Source: Goodfellowiella coeruleoviolacea (lineage in GTDB: Bacteria; Actinomycetota; Actinomycetes; Mycobacteriales; Pseudonocardiaceae). From it: a DNA stretch of 64,000 nt. A program made the translations under genes and the position numbers. The notes under the pieces were generated by a model, which saw only the letters and a list, made by a program, of their open reading frames with translations, did not search any database and was not told the DNA's origin. Location: positions 1 through 64,000 of the forward strand of contig NZ_JAMTCK010000016.1 of the NCBI RefSeq assembly GCF_024171785.1, given 5' to 3'. Positions 36,561 to 45,475 of the stretch are shown one piece after another. The number at the start of each line of letters is the position of its first letter. Position 1 is the first letter of the stretch.

Positions 36561-36704
36561 GTCGTCTTCCGGCCCTTCACCGCCCCCACGCCGGCCATCC
36601 AGACCTACCTGGCCGTGCGCCCCGACCCCCCATCACGTCAGCTGGCCGCGCTCCTGGACGCCTGCACCCAACTGGAACCAGCCGAACACAGGGACACCCG
36701 GTAA
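36540..36704 (+). pseudogene. C-terminal remnant of a LysR-family regulator
   Basis: On the plus strand the peptide PRVVFRPFTAPTPAIQTYLA, then DPPSRQLAALLDACTQ, resembles the last strand and helix of LysR substrate-binding domains. Nothing upstream encodes the remainder. It abuts the hydrolase fragment on the other strand, so the junction probably marks a deletion that fused two gene ends. Confidence 0.5.
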
Positions 36705-36833
36705 CGCCCTGCCCCGGCTCGTGCGGCCGAACCAGGTGCGGCGCGCCCACTCGGCTCCTCGCGCAGCGCGGTGAGCGCCGGGGTGTCCTCGGTGTTCGCG
36801 GTGCGTGCTCACCCCTGGCGGACACCGGCGATG

Positions 36834-37133
36834 TCAGGCCGGGACGTCGGTCAGGCGGCGCAGGGTGAACGGCTCGGCGAGAATCTCCTCCAACACCGCG
36901 GCGACGTGCTTGAAGTGCGGCAGGGAGAAGTGGTGGTCCAGCGCGGCGCTGTCGACCCACTCCTCCACGATGATCATCCGATCCGCCCGGGTGGGATCGG
37001 AGTACGGGTGGTAACCCAGGCAACCCTCCTCGGCCAGCGATGGTGCGATCATCGCGGTCAGCTCGTCGCGGAGGCGCTGCTCCTGGCCGGGCTTGGCGGT
37101 GAAGCTCGCGATGAGGGACAGCGTGCCAGTCAT
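36834..37133 (-). CDS. Antibiotic biosynthesis monooxygenase (ABM)-fold protein
   Basis: 99 residues from ATG 37133 with AGGGAG before it. LSLIASFTAKPGQEQRLRDEL starts the ferredoxin-like ABM fold, and GCLGYHPYSDPTRADRMIIVEEWVD and a late helix complete it. Members include quinol monooxygenases without cofactor and haem-degrading enzymes. Divergent from the MmyB-type regulator at 37302, its probable controller. Confidence 0.85.
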   Translation of the reverse strand: MTGTLSLIASFTAKPGQEQRLRDELTAMIAPSLAEEGCLGYHPYSDPTRADRMIIVEEWVDSAALDHHFSLPHFKHVAAVLEEILAEPFTLRRLTDVPA

Positions 37134-37301
37134 GTGGAACTCCCTGTTCGGTTCTCGTGGTTCGAGGTGTCCGCCGTGGCGAACGATGTCCATCGTGGCC
37201 GCTCGCAAGCCCCCGACCCAGTGCTCCGACCAGTCGGGGTTGACCGTGCCTGGGTCTGACAGAACCAGGCAGAGCAGGCCATCCGTCAGCCACACTGCGG
37301 T

Positions 37302-38174
37302 ATGGACCGCGCTCGGCAGCTCAGCGAATTCCTCAAGACCCGTCGCGCCCGACGGCAACCCGACGATGACGGTGCTACCAGCTTCGGTGGCCAGCGCCGG
37401 GTTCCCGGGCTCCGACGCGAGGAACTCGCTCTGCTGGCGGGCGTCAGCGTCGACTACTACACGCGCCTGGAACAGGGCCGAGCCCGCAACGTGTCCCCGG
37501 ACGTGCTCGACGCCGTTGCCCGCGCCCTCCGGCTGGATGCCGACGAACGCGCTCACCTGCACAACCTGGCCAAACCAGCGGGGGCGCGCAAGCGGGCGAG
37601 CCGCCCACAACAGGTCGGCCCGGAGATGCGGCAAGCCCTGGCGGCGCTGACGACGGTCCCCGCCTACATCGTCGGCCGACGCCTGGACGTCCTGGCCTGG
37701 AACGAACTGGCCCGGCTGTTGATCGTCGACTTCCCGACGCTGCCGGCGGCCGAGCGCAACATGGCTCGCCTGGTCTTCCTCGACGAGGCGTCACGAGACC
37801 TCTACCCCGACTGGGAAACCAAAGCGCGCGACACCGTCGCCAATCTGCGCTACGACGCCGGCCGTCACCCCGACGACCCGCAACTGGCCGGCCTCGTCGG
37901 CGAACTCTCGCTCGCCAGCAGCGACTTCCGCCGCCTCTGGGCGGAGCACAACGTCCACGCGAAGAACCGGGGCCGCAAACGATTCCACCACCCGCGCATC
38001 GGCGAGCTGGCGCTCGACTACGTTGCCATGCGCGCGCCCGACGACCCGGACATGACCATGATGATCTACAGCGCGCCCGCCGGATCCGACACCGCCGCCG
38101 ATCTCCTGCTCCTCGCCGCGCTCGCCAACCCGGTTCCCGCGCGAGCCGATCACTCCGCCCAGCAAGCACCCTGA
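37302..38174 (+). CDS. MmyB-type XRE-family regulator
   Basis: 290 residues. N-terminal HTH with VPGLRREELALLAGVSVDYYTRLEQGR, a hallmark of MmyB-like proteins, then the ligand-binding domain with AYIVGRRLDVLAWNELARLL and WAEHNVHAKNRGRKRFHHP. These regulators are frequent in actinobacteria next to SDR or ABM genes; ligands may be fatty acids. Divergent from the ABM gene. Confidence 0.9.
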   Translation: MDRARQLSEFLKTRRARRQPDDDGATSFGGQRRVPGLRREELALLAGVSVDYYTRLEQGRARNVSPDVLDAVARALRLDADERAHLHNLAKPAGARKRASRPQQVGPEMRQALAALTTVPAYIVGRRLDVLAWNELARLLIVDFPTLPAAERNMARLVFLDEASRDLYPDWETKARDTVANLRYDAGRHPDDPQLAGLVGELSLASSDFRRLWAEHNVHAKNRGRKRFHHPRIGELALDYVAMRAPDDPDMTMMIYSAPAGSDTAADLLLLAALANPVPARADHSAQQAP

Positions 38175-38365
38175 CGGCCGGGGCCCCCCGCCGGATCACC
38201 CGTGTTCCACCAGCGGGCCGTCCGCCGACGCCACCCGATCTGCGCGGTCGTGGCCCCTCCTCCAACTCCCACCGGTGGCACCGATTGGGGCAAACGGCAC
38301 AGCCGCGGAACCACACCGCCGCGAGAATGGAACGCGACACTCAGCGGCGAACGGGGTGGTGTCGG

Positions 38366-39631
38366 ATGCGCGTCAGGTCCTGGTTCCGAGTGGTGGTCGC
38401 GGCGCTGGTCGCGCTGACCGGGTTGGCGGTGCTGCCGGGCACGGCGACCGCAGCGCCACCGGGCCGCACCCCGGTCGTGTTGTTCCCCGCGTTCCACCTC
38501 ACCAAGCTGCGGGTGACCGTCACCAACCAGACGGTGGCGCCGGACTGTCCCCGCTCCGGCGTGTTCGAGGACTGGTTCGGCAGCGGCCAGCCGGACGCCG
38601 GGTTCACCCAGGTGTGCCAGGACCGGCTGAGCACCCTGCGCTACGACCCGGACCCGCGCACGCCGATGCCGGCGAGGTTCCACGAGCAGCCCGGCGTGGC
38701 CGTGCGGTTCATCAACTACGGCAGCACGACCAGCGCACCGTTCTACGAGCCGCTGTACCAACGGCTGACCGCCGCCGGTTACGTGCGCGACCGGGACATC
38801 CGAGTCGCCGGCTACGACTCCCGGCTCACCCCGGACATGGGCGGCTTCCTGCAGCGGACCCGCGCGCTCGTCGAGGCCACCTACCGCGCCAACGGCAACC
38901 GGCCGGTGCACCTGGTCGGCCACTCCAACGGGCCGATCTACGCCCAGTACCTGCTCACCCACACCAGCCAGGCCTGGCGGGACACCTACATCCACGGTTT
39001 CACCCCGATCGCCGGCAACTTCCCCGGGCAGGGCCTGCTCTACGCGGTGCTGTTCACCGGCCTGAACGTGCGGGACTACGGTTACCCCACGACCAGGGAG
39101 AACGCCGAGAGCAGCGCGGCCATGTACCTGACCGCGCCGTCGACGTACCTGAGCGCCGCCGACCCGAGGATCTTCGGCGACCGCGAGATCGTGATCCAGG
39201 ACGCGTCAACCGGCCGCGCCTACACCCCGCGCGACTACCCCCGGCTGTTCGCGGACGCCGGCCTCCCGGTGGCCGGGCAGATCGCCGCGCACTACATCGG
39301 CTCGGTGCCGTTCACCCAGCCGCGGTCGTTCCCGAACGTGGACGTGTACGCGGAAAAGGGCTCCGGCCTGCCGACGGTCGTGGGCGCGCGGCTGGCCAAC
39401 CTCGTTCCGGGGCAGGTGCTGCCCGCCGACCAGTTCATGACCCGGGACGGTGACGGCAACCAGGAGGACATCACCAACGACGCGGTGCTGGCCTGGCAGG
39501 CGATGCGCGGCCACCGCTTCAGCCTGACCGACAACCCCGGGGTGGACCACTTCTCGTTGCCCGGCGACCCGGCGCTGCTCGACCGGCTGGTGGCCAACCT
39601 GGCCCGCCCGCGCTCCCCGGCCGGCGCGTGA
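38366..39631 (+). CDS. Secreted LCAT/lipase-like alpha/beta hydrolase
   Basis: 421 residues from ATG 38366. A signal peptide (WFRVVVAALVALTGLAVLPGTATA) is followed by TPVVLFPAFHLTKLRVTV and FEDWF, an N-terminus like lecithin:cholesterol acyltransferase family members. The nucleophile lies in VHLVGHSNGPIYAQY, the acid likely in DGNQEDITND and the histidine in GVDHFSL. Probably an exported lipase or acyltransferase. No RBS of note. Substrate unknown. Confidence 0.82.
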   Translation: MRVRSWFRVVVAALVALTGLAVLPGTATAAPPGRTPVVLFPAFHLTKLRVTVTNQTVAPDCPRSGVFEDWFGSGQPDAGFTQVCQDRLSTLRYDPDPRTPMPARFHEQPGVAVRFINYGSTTSAPFYEPLYQRLTAAGYVRDRDIRVAGYDSRLTPDMGGFLQRTRALVEATYRANGNRPVHLVGHSNGPIYAQYLLTHTSQAWRDTYIHGFTPIAGNFPGQGLLYAVLFTGLNVRDYGYPTTRENAESSAAMYLTAPSTYLSAADPRIFGDREIVIQDASTGRAYTPRDYPRLFADAGLPVAGQIAAHYIGSVPFTQPRSFPNVDVYAEKGSGLPTVVGARLANLVPGQVLPADQFMTRDGDGNQEDITNDAVLAWQAMRGHRFSLTDNPGVDHFSLPGDPALLDRLVANLARPRSPAGA

Positions 39632-39671
39632 ACACCGACCACTCGTGCTCACCGACCACTCGTCCTGCCGG

Positions 39672-39724
39672 GCCGCTTGTCGCTCACGGGCTGCTTGTCG
39701 CTCACGGGCCGCTCGTGCTCACGG
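39672..39724. repeat. Three tandem 17-18-bp units downstream of the lipase gene
   Basis: GCCGCTTGTCGCTCACGG, GCTGCTTGTCGCTCACGG and a shorter GCCGCTCGTGCTCACGG follow each other in the space between the lipase and methyltransferase genes, which converge here. Copy number may vary between strains. Confidence 0.55.
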
Positions 39725-40462
39725 GCTGACCGGCCGGCGGGCGGAGAACACCGCGAACGTCGGGCTCTGCTGGAGTTGCCGCCAGAACTCCACGTCGTGG
39801 TCGGTGTCCGGCAGCACCGTGGGGTGGCGGGTGACGTCGGTGAGCCCGGCGCGCGCCACGGCCGCGTCGACCACGCCGGGCGGCCAGTAGAACGACGCGA
39901 AGTCGAACGGCGGATCGCCCAGCACCTGCACGGTGACCGGCTGCCGAGTCCCGGCCGGCCCGGTTCGGACGACGCGGTAGCCGTACCGGTCGTAGTTGGC
40001 GAGCAGGTCCCAGTCCGCGTCCGGGTTGGGCACCAGCACGACCAGCAGACCTCCCGGGGCGAGGTTGGCTCGCAGGTTGCCGACCATCCGGTCCAGATCG
40101 GCCTCGGTCTCGGCGTAGCCGAGCAGCCAGATCGCGGTCACCACGTCGAACCTGCCCAGCACCGGCAGGTCGGCCGCGTCGTGTTGGTGGTAGACGATGC
40201 CGAGCGGGTTGTCCTCCTCCAGCGCCCTGGCCACCGCGATCATCTCCTCGGCGGAGTCCACCCCGACCACCTGGGCCGCGCCGAGTTCGACGAACCTGCG
40301 GGCGTAGAAGCCGGTACCGGATGCCACGTCCAGCACGGATTTGCCGTGCAGGTCGGGCAGCGCGGACAGCAGTGTCGCCTGCTCGGCCAACCCACTGGGG
40401 ATGTGCTTGGTCCGCTCGTACACCGCGCTGATCGCGTTGTACTGCTCGTCTGACCTGGCCAT
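39719..40462 (-). CDS. SAM-dependent class I methyltransferase
   Basis: 247 residues. VLDVASGTGFYARRFVELGA is motif I for SAM binding, VVGVDSAEEMI motif post-I, and RFDVVTAIWLLGYAE motif II. The fold continues with LAPGGLLVVLVPNP. Substrate unknown; the sequence looks like a small-molecule methyltransferase. TACCGT ends 6 bases before the ATG (leaderless). Confidence 0.87.
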   Translation of the reverse strand: MARSDEQYNAISAVYERTKHIPSGLAEQATLLSALPDLHGKSVLDVASGTGFYARRFVELGAAQVVGVDSAEEMIAVARALEEDNPLGIVYHQHDAADLPVLGRFDVVTAIWLLGYAETEADLDRMVGNLRANLAPGGLLVVLVPNPDADWDLLANYDRYGYRVVRTGPAGTRQPVTVQVLGDPPFDFASFYWPPGVVDAAVARAGLTDVTRHPTVLPDTDHDVEFWRQLQQSPTFAVFSARRPVSP

Positions 40463-41085
40463 GCCCCGACGGTAGGAGCGAACGCGCGATCCCGCTCACC
40501 GGTGGACCGCCCCCGTCCCGCTCGGCGCGCCTGCCGATCCGGTGCTGGCGCGACGGTGCTGCTGCCTGGCGCTTCTCGACGACATCTGGCTGGACGGCAC
40601 CAGGCGCACCCGGGTTGCCGGTGCGACGCGACCGGGCATTGTGCACCACACTCCCGGTAGCAGCCGCGGATTCACCCGATCGGGCACCCAGTTGTCCACA
40701 GCCCCTGACGCCGTCCACAACTTCGCACCGAATGGTGTTTCCGCAGGTGGGGACGGGTAGGCTGGTCCAGGGGACGCCCCCCGGAGAGGGTGGGGGCTGG
40801 GATTGGTGGGTCGGCGCACGTGTTCTCGCTCACCTGAAGCGCCATGCCGGCTCGACGCGTGCGGTCCCGACAGGTGCCATCGCGGCGGGTGCGGATCCGG
40901 CGAGTGGCCTCTCAACGGGTGCCAGCTCGACTGGTTGTCGTCCTGACCGGTGTCGTCCTGACGGGTGCCGCCGCGCGGTTGTTCGAGCGCCTGTTCCTCG
41001 TTCCTGTCGCACCAGTTGTCCGCCTGTTCCCCCACCCAAACCCCGTTCGCGTTCCTATGCTGGTCGAACCAGGCGGAGGTGGGGG
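40463..41085. other. Long intergenic space holding repeat-element copy B
   Basis: About 620 bases with no supported gene. The element described separately covers 40691-40800. The 280 bases between it and the next gene are rich in GTGCC/GGTGT words without clear repeats or terminator. Confidence 0.5.
40691..40800 (+). repeat. Dispersed intergenic element, copy B
   Basis: GTTGTCCACAG (40691-40701) and the degenerate GCCGTCCACAA (40710-40720) are 8 bases apart; 35 bases later GGTAGGCT (40756-40763) leads into GGTCCAGGGGACGCCCCCCG, identical to copy C for these 20 bases, then GGGTGGGGG. Upstream of the 41086 membrane-protein gene by 286 bases. Confidence 0.6.
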
Positions 41086-41631
41086 ATGAGATCACCGGAC
41101 GAGGCAGCCGAAGTGGCGGCCAGGAACGGCTTTGGCGCGCACGTGCTCACCGTGGTGGACGGTGACCAGCCCGCGGAGGGCCCCCGTGACATGGTGCGCG
41201 CGATGGCGTGGACCGTCCTGCTGGTGGCGGGCGTCTGGCTGGTCGTCGCCGCTGACTCGGCCGCTCCGCTGGTGCTCGGCGTGCTGCTGCTGGCGGTTGT
41301 GGTGGCCACACTCGTCCGGTTCCTGCTGCGGGAGCGGCGGGCGTTCGCCCAGCGCACCCGGCTGCACTGCTTCCAGGGCGGTGTGGTCGTGCGCGGCTCC
41401 GCCCACCCCTGGACTCGGGTGAGCGTTGCCGAGCGGTGGGACACCCAGCTCGTCGGTCAGGACGCGACCCCACGGCAGGTGCTCTCCCTCATCGTCACCG
41501 CGCCCGGTGTGCGGGCCGAGGTGCGCGGCGGCGCGGCACGCATCCAGGAACTGGTTGAGCAGGCCCGGGCCAGTGCGCCGCGCGCGGAGGACGGGGACGC
41601 AGGACCCCGCACGGACCGTCCCCGCGCCTAG
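41086..41631 (+). CDS. Two-helix membrane protein of unknown function
   Basis: 181 residues with GGAGG before ATG 41086. Two adjacent membrane helices (about 37-80) are followed by a cytoplasmic PH-like beta domain (LHCFQGGVVVRGSAHPWTRVSVAE). The layout resembles PH-domain membrane proteins of actinobacteria, but I cannot assign a family. Followed after 115 bases by a regulator on the same strand. Confidence 0.65.
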   Translation: MRSPDEAAEVAARNGFGAHVLTVVDGDQPAEGPRDMVRAMAWTVLLVAGVWLVVAADSAAPLVLGVLLLAVVVATLVRFLLRERRAFAQRTRLHCFQGGVVVRGSAHPWTRVSVAERWDTQLVGQDATPRQVLSLIVTAPGVRAEVRGGAARIQELVEQARASAPRAEDGDAGPRTDRPRA

Positions 41632-41746
41632 TTCCACTCACCACCCGCGGCCTGTCACTGGTCCACCCGGCCGGGCAGGGCCGCGGCCGAGGGCCAGCCC
41701 CGACCAGCTGATCAGCGGTTTAGCATCGTGCCATGAGGAGCGACAG

Positions 41747-42583
41747 GTGACCGCGCTGGCGGAGCCTCGGCAGCGGCCCGTGGGCGAGTTGCTTCGACAG
41801 TGGCGGGAGCGGCGCCGACTGAGCCAGTTGGAACTCGCCATCCAGGCCGCCGTGTCCACCCGGCACCTCAGCTTTGTGGAAACCGGGCGCGCCACGCCCA
41901 GCCGGGACATGGTCCTGCACCTGGCCGACGAACTCGACGTGCCCCTGCGCGAGCGCAATCACCTGCTGCTGGCCGCCGGGTACGCCCCGGTGTACCCGGA
42001 GAACTCGCTGGACTCGCCACAGCTGGCCAGGGTGCGGGCCGCGGTCCGGCAGGTGCTGACCGGGCATGAGCCCTACCCCGCGGTGGCGGTCGACCGGCTC
42101 TGGAACCTGGTTGACGCCAACGCCAGCGTCGCGCTGTTCACCACGGGGGTGGCCGCGGAGCTGCTGGCCGAGCCGATGAACGTGCTGCGGGTGAGCCTGC
42201 ATCCGGCCGGCATGGCACCGCGGATCGTGAACCTGGGCGAGTGGCGCGCGCACCTGCTCGGTCGGTTGCGGCGGCAGGTGGGCCTGACGGCCAGCCCCGA
42301 ACTGGCCCGACTCCACGACGAGCTGCGCGCCTACCCTTGTGACCAGCCAGAACCCGAGGTGGAACTGCCCGGACCCGGCGATGTGGTGGTGCCGTTGCGG
42401 GTCCGCCACGGTGAGCAGGAGCTGTCCTTCTTCTCCACGGTGTCCACCTTTGGCACCCCACTGGACATCACCGTGTCCGAACTGGTCATCGAGTCGTTCT
42501 TCCCGGCGGACGCGGCGACCTCGGCCGTGTTGCACCAGTTCGTCCAGCAGAACCAGCAGAACCAGCAGGCCCGGGCCGGCTGA
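41747..42583 (+). CDS. MmyB-type XRE-family regulator
   Basis: 278 residues from GTG 41747 (GAGGAG 6 bases upstream). HTH: LRQWRERRRLSQLELAIQAAVSTRHLSFVETGRATPSRDM, then the MmyB ligand-binding domain with PYPAVAVDRLWNLVDANASVALF and SFFSTVSTFGTPLDITVSEL. Likely controls the divergent or neighbouring oxidoreductase-type genes; no operator recognised. It ends in a Gln/Asn-rich tail. Confidence 0.9.
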   Translation: MTALAEPRQRPVGELLRQWRERRRLSQLELAIQAAVSTRHLSFVETGRATPSRDMVLHLADELDVPLRERNHLLLAAGYAPVYPENSLDSPQLARVRAAVRQVLTGHEPYPAVAVDRLWNLVDANASVALFTTGVAAELLAEPMNVLRVSLHPAGMAPRIVNLGEWRAHLLGRLRRQVGLTASPELARLHDELRAYPCDQPEPEVELPGPGDVVVPLRVRHGEQELSFFSTVSTFGTPLDITVSELVIESFFPADAATSAVLHQFVQQNQQNQQARAG

Positions 42584-42589
42584 GCCGGG

Positions 42590-42607
42590 GACGGGAGCGG
42601 TCCCGTC
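42590..42607 (+). terminator. Short stem terminator after the MmyB-type gene
   Basis: GACGGGA-GCGG-TCCCGTC forms a 7-bp stem with a 4-base loop, 6 bases beyond the stop at 42583. Confidence 0.6.
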
Positions 42608-42651
42608 GACTCAGCCAGACCCGCCAGCCGGAGCGGGGAACCTGCCGACCG

Positions 42652-43020
42652 TCAGGCCGAGGGCACCTTGTCGAGGAACCCGTAGATGCCCCGCAGCCGC
42701 CCGTCCTCGGCCACCACGGCGACATCGAATCCGACCACCAGGGCCTCCCCACCGTCGGCCGGTGCCAGCTCCCAGGTGAACCGGGCGATGTTGTGGTGCG
42801 CGTCCACGGCGCCGGCCCGGGTGAACACGAAACCCGGGAACTGCTCGCGGGCACCGGCGATCACCGCACCGATGGCCTCGTGCCCGACCACGTCGGCCAG
42901 CGGGTCGGTGTAGCTGCCGTCCTCGGTCCACAGCCCCGCGATGGCCTGCTGCCTGGCCTGCGGGTCGGGCTCGTTCCACACGGCCAGGTAGCGGTCAACC
43001 AGCTCGTTGAGGTCACTCAT
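42652..43020 (-). CDS. SnoaL/NTF2-like protein
   Basis: 122 residues from ATG 43020 with AAAGGA upstream. LNELVDRYLAVWNEPDPQARQQAI and DPLADVVGHEAIGAVI followed by a curved sheet (HHNIARFTWELAP) are typical of SnoaL-like polyketide cyclase-fold proteins, which include isomerases and small binding proteins. Converges with the regulator at 41747. Function unknown. Confidence 0.85.
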   Translation of the reverse strand: MSDLNELVDRYLAVWNEPDPQARQQAIAGLWTEDGSYTDPLADVVGHEAIGAVIAGAREQFPGFVFTRAGAVDAHHNIARFTWELAPADGGEALVVGFDVAVVAEDGRLRGIYGFLDKVPSA

Positions 43021-43251
43021 CACAACTGTCCTTTTCACTGAGACACCAGGTCGGAAGGGGTGGATCTGCTGGTTGTCGCGGCCGCGGAACCACCACAAAC
43101 CTGTCATCCCGGCGCTGGACTGTCGATTACCCGGCAGGTAAAGCCGAGCGGCGGCCGACCACCACCCGGGGTTTTGTCACGGCAGCGCATCCCTGCTGAT
43201 GCGCGACGCGGTCGCCGCCCCCAGCCAGGACAGGCCGAGCGCGGACGGCGT

Positions 43252-43267
43252 TGTTCCACGTGGAACA
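43252..43267. promoter_or_regulatory. parS-type centromere site TGTTCCACGTGGAACA
   Basis: A perfect 16-bp palindrome that differs from the classic parS core (TGTTTCACGTGAAACA) only by symmetrical changes. Such sites bind ParB and cluster near oriC. It lies in the space between the SnoaL gene and the stop of the WYL gene at 43296, outside coding sequence. Confidence 0.8.
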
Positions 43268-43295
43268 TAACGTCAGGGCGCGACGGACGCCTGGT

Positions 43296-44282
43296 TCAGC
43301 AGGCCTGGTCGGCCGGGTAGAGGCGAGCCAGGGCGTGTGCGGTGTCGGTGAAGCGGGCCCGCAGTTCCGCTGGTTCGAGCACCTCCACCTCGGCGCCCAG
43401 TTTGAGCAGGTCAGCGTGGGCGTGCCGGATCGACTCGATCGGCAGCACCGTGCGCACCCAGCCGTCCTGGTCGGGCCGCTCCGCATTGGCCAGCGCTGCC
43501 TTGGCCAGCACTGGACCCAACAGGAACGACATGCGCTCGATCGCGACCGGCGACAGCCGCACCACGGCCTCGCCCCGGTAGATGTCGCGTTCGAACCGCT
43601 CGACCCAGGACCGCCAGAACTGGGCCAGGTCGAATCCCTCGGGTCGGTCGAAGTGCTCGCCCAGTGCTTCCAGGTCCAGGATGGTGGCCACCCGATAGGT
43701 GCGGATCTGCTCCCTGGACTGCGCGATCAGGTACCAGACGCCCGCTTTCAACACCACACCCAGCGGGCGGAGCACCCGGTCAACCTCGCGCGGCGCGGTC
43801 CACCGCCGGTAGCGCACCCGGATGACCTGCTGGTTCCACACCGCGTCGGCGACCGCGGCCAGGTGCGGGGTCTGGTCGGCCTCCCGGAACCAGCCCGGCG
43901 CGTCCAGCAGGAAGCAATCCCTGATCCGCTGGGTGCGGGAACGCAGTTCGGGTGGCAGGGCGGCCAGCAGCTTGAGTTCGGCGGCGGCCAGCACCTCGCC
44001 AATGCCCAGTTCCGCTGCGGCCTCCGGCATGCCGGTGAACACGAGCGACTCGGCTTCGCCGCTGGTCAGGCCGGTCAGCCGGGTGCGGTATCCGGCCAGC
44101 AACTGATAGCCGCCGGCCGGGCCGCGGTCGGCGTAGACCGGCACCCCGGCAGCGCTGAGCGACTCCACGTCCCGGTACACCGTGCGGACCGAGACCTCCA
44201 GTTCGTCGGCCAGTTCCTGGGCGGTCATCCGGCCACGGGTCTGCAGGAGCAGCAACAGGGACACCAGACGGCTGGCACGCAT
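43296..44282 (-). CDS. WYL-domain transcriptional regulator
   Basis: 328 residues from ATG 44282. HTH: SRLVSLLLLLQTRGRMTAQE, VSVRTVYRDVESLSAAGVPV, followed by a WYL domain with RVRYRRWT, VWYLIAQSREQIRTYRVATI and a WCX tail. An N-terminal extension is possible but unlikely. Similar in layout to the WYL regulator at 30961 but not close in sequence. Target unknown; the parS site lies just behind it. Confidence 0.88.
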   Translation of the reverse strand: MRASRLVSLLLLLQTRGRMTAQELADELEVSVRTVYRDVESLSAAGVPVYADRGPAGGYQLLAGYRTRLTGLTSGEAESLVFTGMPEAAAELGIGEVLAAAELKLLAALPPELRSRTQRIRDCFLLDAPGWFREADQTPHLAAVADAVWNQQVIRVRYRRWTAPREVDRVLRPLGVVLKAGVWYLIAQSREQIRTYRVATILDLEALGEHFDRPEGFDLAQFWRSWVERFERDIYRGEAVVRLSPVAIERMSFLLGPVLAKAALANAERPDQDGWVRTVLPIESIRHAHADLLKLGAEVEVLEPAELRARFTDTAHALARLYPADQAC

Positions 44283-44701
44283 GGCCGCCAGTCTCCCCCG
44301 TACCTGACAGCGCCTGCGGACGGACAGTCGAGCCCGGCCGCACGAGGAGGCGGCCCGGGTGGCGGCGCTGCGCGGTCTGACGTGACGGTCGAGCACACCC
44401 GCTGAGCTGTTTCGGCGATTCGTCGTTTTGGCCACAGTTCCTCGGATGAATCAGCCGAAACATCGTGTGCTACCAGGACAAATCAACCAGTCCAGCAACG
44501 GATATGCAGAGTGCTTATGCAGATGCCGTAACGCTTGCTGTGAACCTCGCCGCCTCGCCAACACCGGGTCCGGTGAATCTGTAGGTTCGGTGACGCCCCC
44601 GAGGCTCCGCCATCCGCGCCATTCCATGGGTCCGTTCGCACAGCGGTGTCGGTGCCTGCCGGGGACAGGCACAGGCAAGACGGTGGGAAGGCGGCCATCA
44701 G
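44283..44701. other. Intergenic space with one long hairpin
   Basis: About 420 bases between divergent genes. It contains the inverted repeat at 44408-44462, and otherwise no supported gene. The GIDE gene promoter should lie in its right half, but no clear -10 is seen. Confidence 0.5.
44408..44462. repeat. 17-bp near-perfect inverted repeat between divergent genes
   Basis: TGTTTCGGC-GATTCGTC (44408-44424) pairs with GATGAATC-A-GCCGAAACA (44445-44462): nine perfect pairs, a single-base bulge, then eight pairs with one wobble, around a 20-base loop. Both flanking genes point away, so it is not their terminator. Confidence 0.6.
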
Positions 44702-45475
44702 ATGGTCATCTGGGGAATCATCCTGATCGTCGCTGGGGTGGCCGGGTTCTTCATGGCCCACTCGATGCGGCGAGACCTGCATGCCCTGATCGGGGCGGAG
44801 ACCCTGAAGGTCGCCGAACTCGGGATGTTCCACAGCACCGCCGTGGAGGTCAGCGGGCCGGGCGGGTTCCGCAAGGTCTGCGAGGTGATCGGCGCGGCGG
44901 AACCGGGGCCGAACGGGATGCTCGTCTCGGAACTGTCGAAAACGCCCTGCGTATGGCACCGGCACGAGGTCAAGCGTCGCTACCGGCACGTGCGCTACGA
45001 CTCGGACGGCCGCCGGCACACCAGCCAGCGCAGTGAGAAGGTCGCCGACCTCACCTCCGACCAGCCCATCCTGGTGCGGGACGAGACCGGCGCGGTGCTG
45101 GTGCACCCGTCGGGACTGCGCTCGGACGCCATGGAGCAGGTGGTGAGCAGGTTCGAGCCGCACAACGCGGGCGGCGGGCCGTCGATCTTCGGCTTTCGGC
45201 TGGACAACTGGAACCGCGACGACACCATCGGATTCGAGTACAAGGAATGGGTGGTCCGGCCGGGCGTGCGGCTGTACGTGCACGGTGAGGCCTCCGACCA
45301 GACCGGTCAGCTGATGTTCAACCGGCCCCAGAACGGTGGCCCGTTCATCGCCTCCACCAAAACCGAGGAAGAACTGCGCAGGAACACCACCCTGTTGCAG
45401 AAGGTGTTCGCGTTCGGTGGGTTGGCCGCCATGCTCGGCGGACTGGCCCTGGTGATCGTCGGCGTGATCCAGTAG
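44702..45475 (+). CDS. GIDE-domain (MULAN-like) membrane protein
   Basis: 257 residues. One membrane helix at each end (IWGIILIVAGVAGFFMAH and AMLGGLALVIVGVIQ) encloses a beta-rich GIDE domain: VCEVIGAAEPG, TPCVWHRHEVKRRYR, LVRDETGAVLV, and EWVVRPGVRLYVHGEA. In eukaryotes this domain is found in the mitochondrial E3 ligase MULAN; the bacterial protein has no RING, so ligase activity is not implied. Function unknown. A tiny hydrophobic ORF overlaps its stop. Confidence 0.8.
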   Translation: MVIWGIILIVAGVAGFFMAHSMRRDLHALIGAETLKVAELGMFHSTAVEVSGPGGFRKVCEVIGAAEPGPNGMLVSELSKTPCVWHRHEVKRRYRHVRYDSDGRRHTSQRSEKVADLTSDQPILVRDETGAVLVHPSGLRSDAMEQVVSRFEPHNAGGGPSIFGFRLDNWNRDDTIGFEYKEWVVRPGVRLYVHGEASDQTGQLMFNRPQNGGPFIASTKTEEELRRNTTLLQKVFAFGGLAAMLGGLALVIVGVIQ

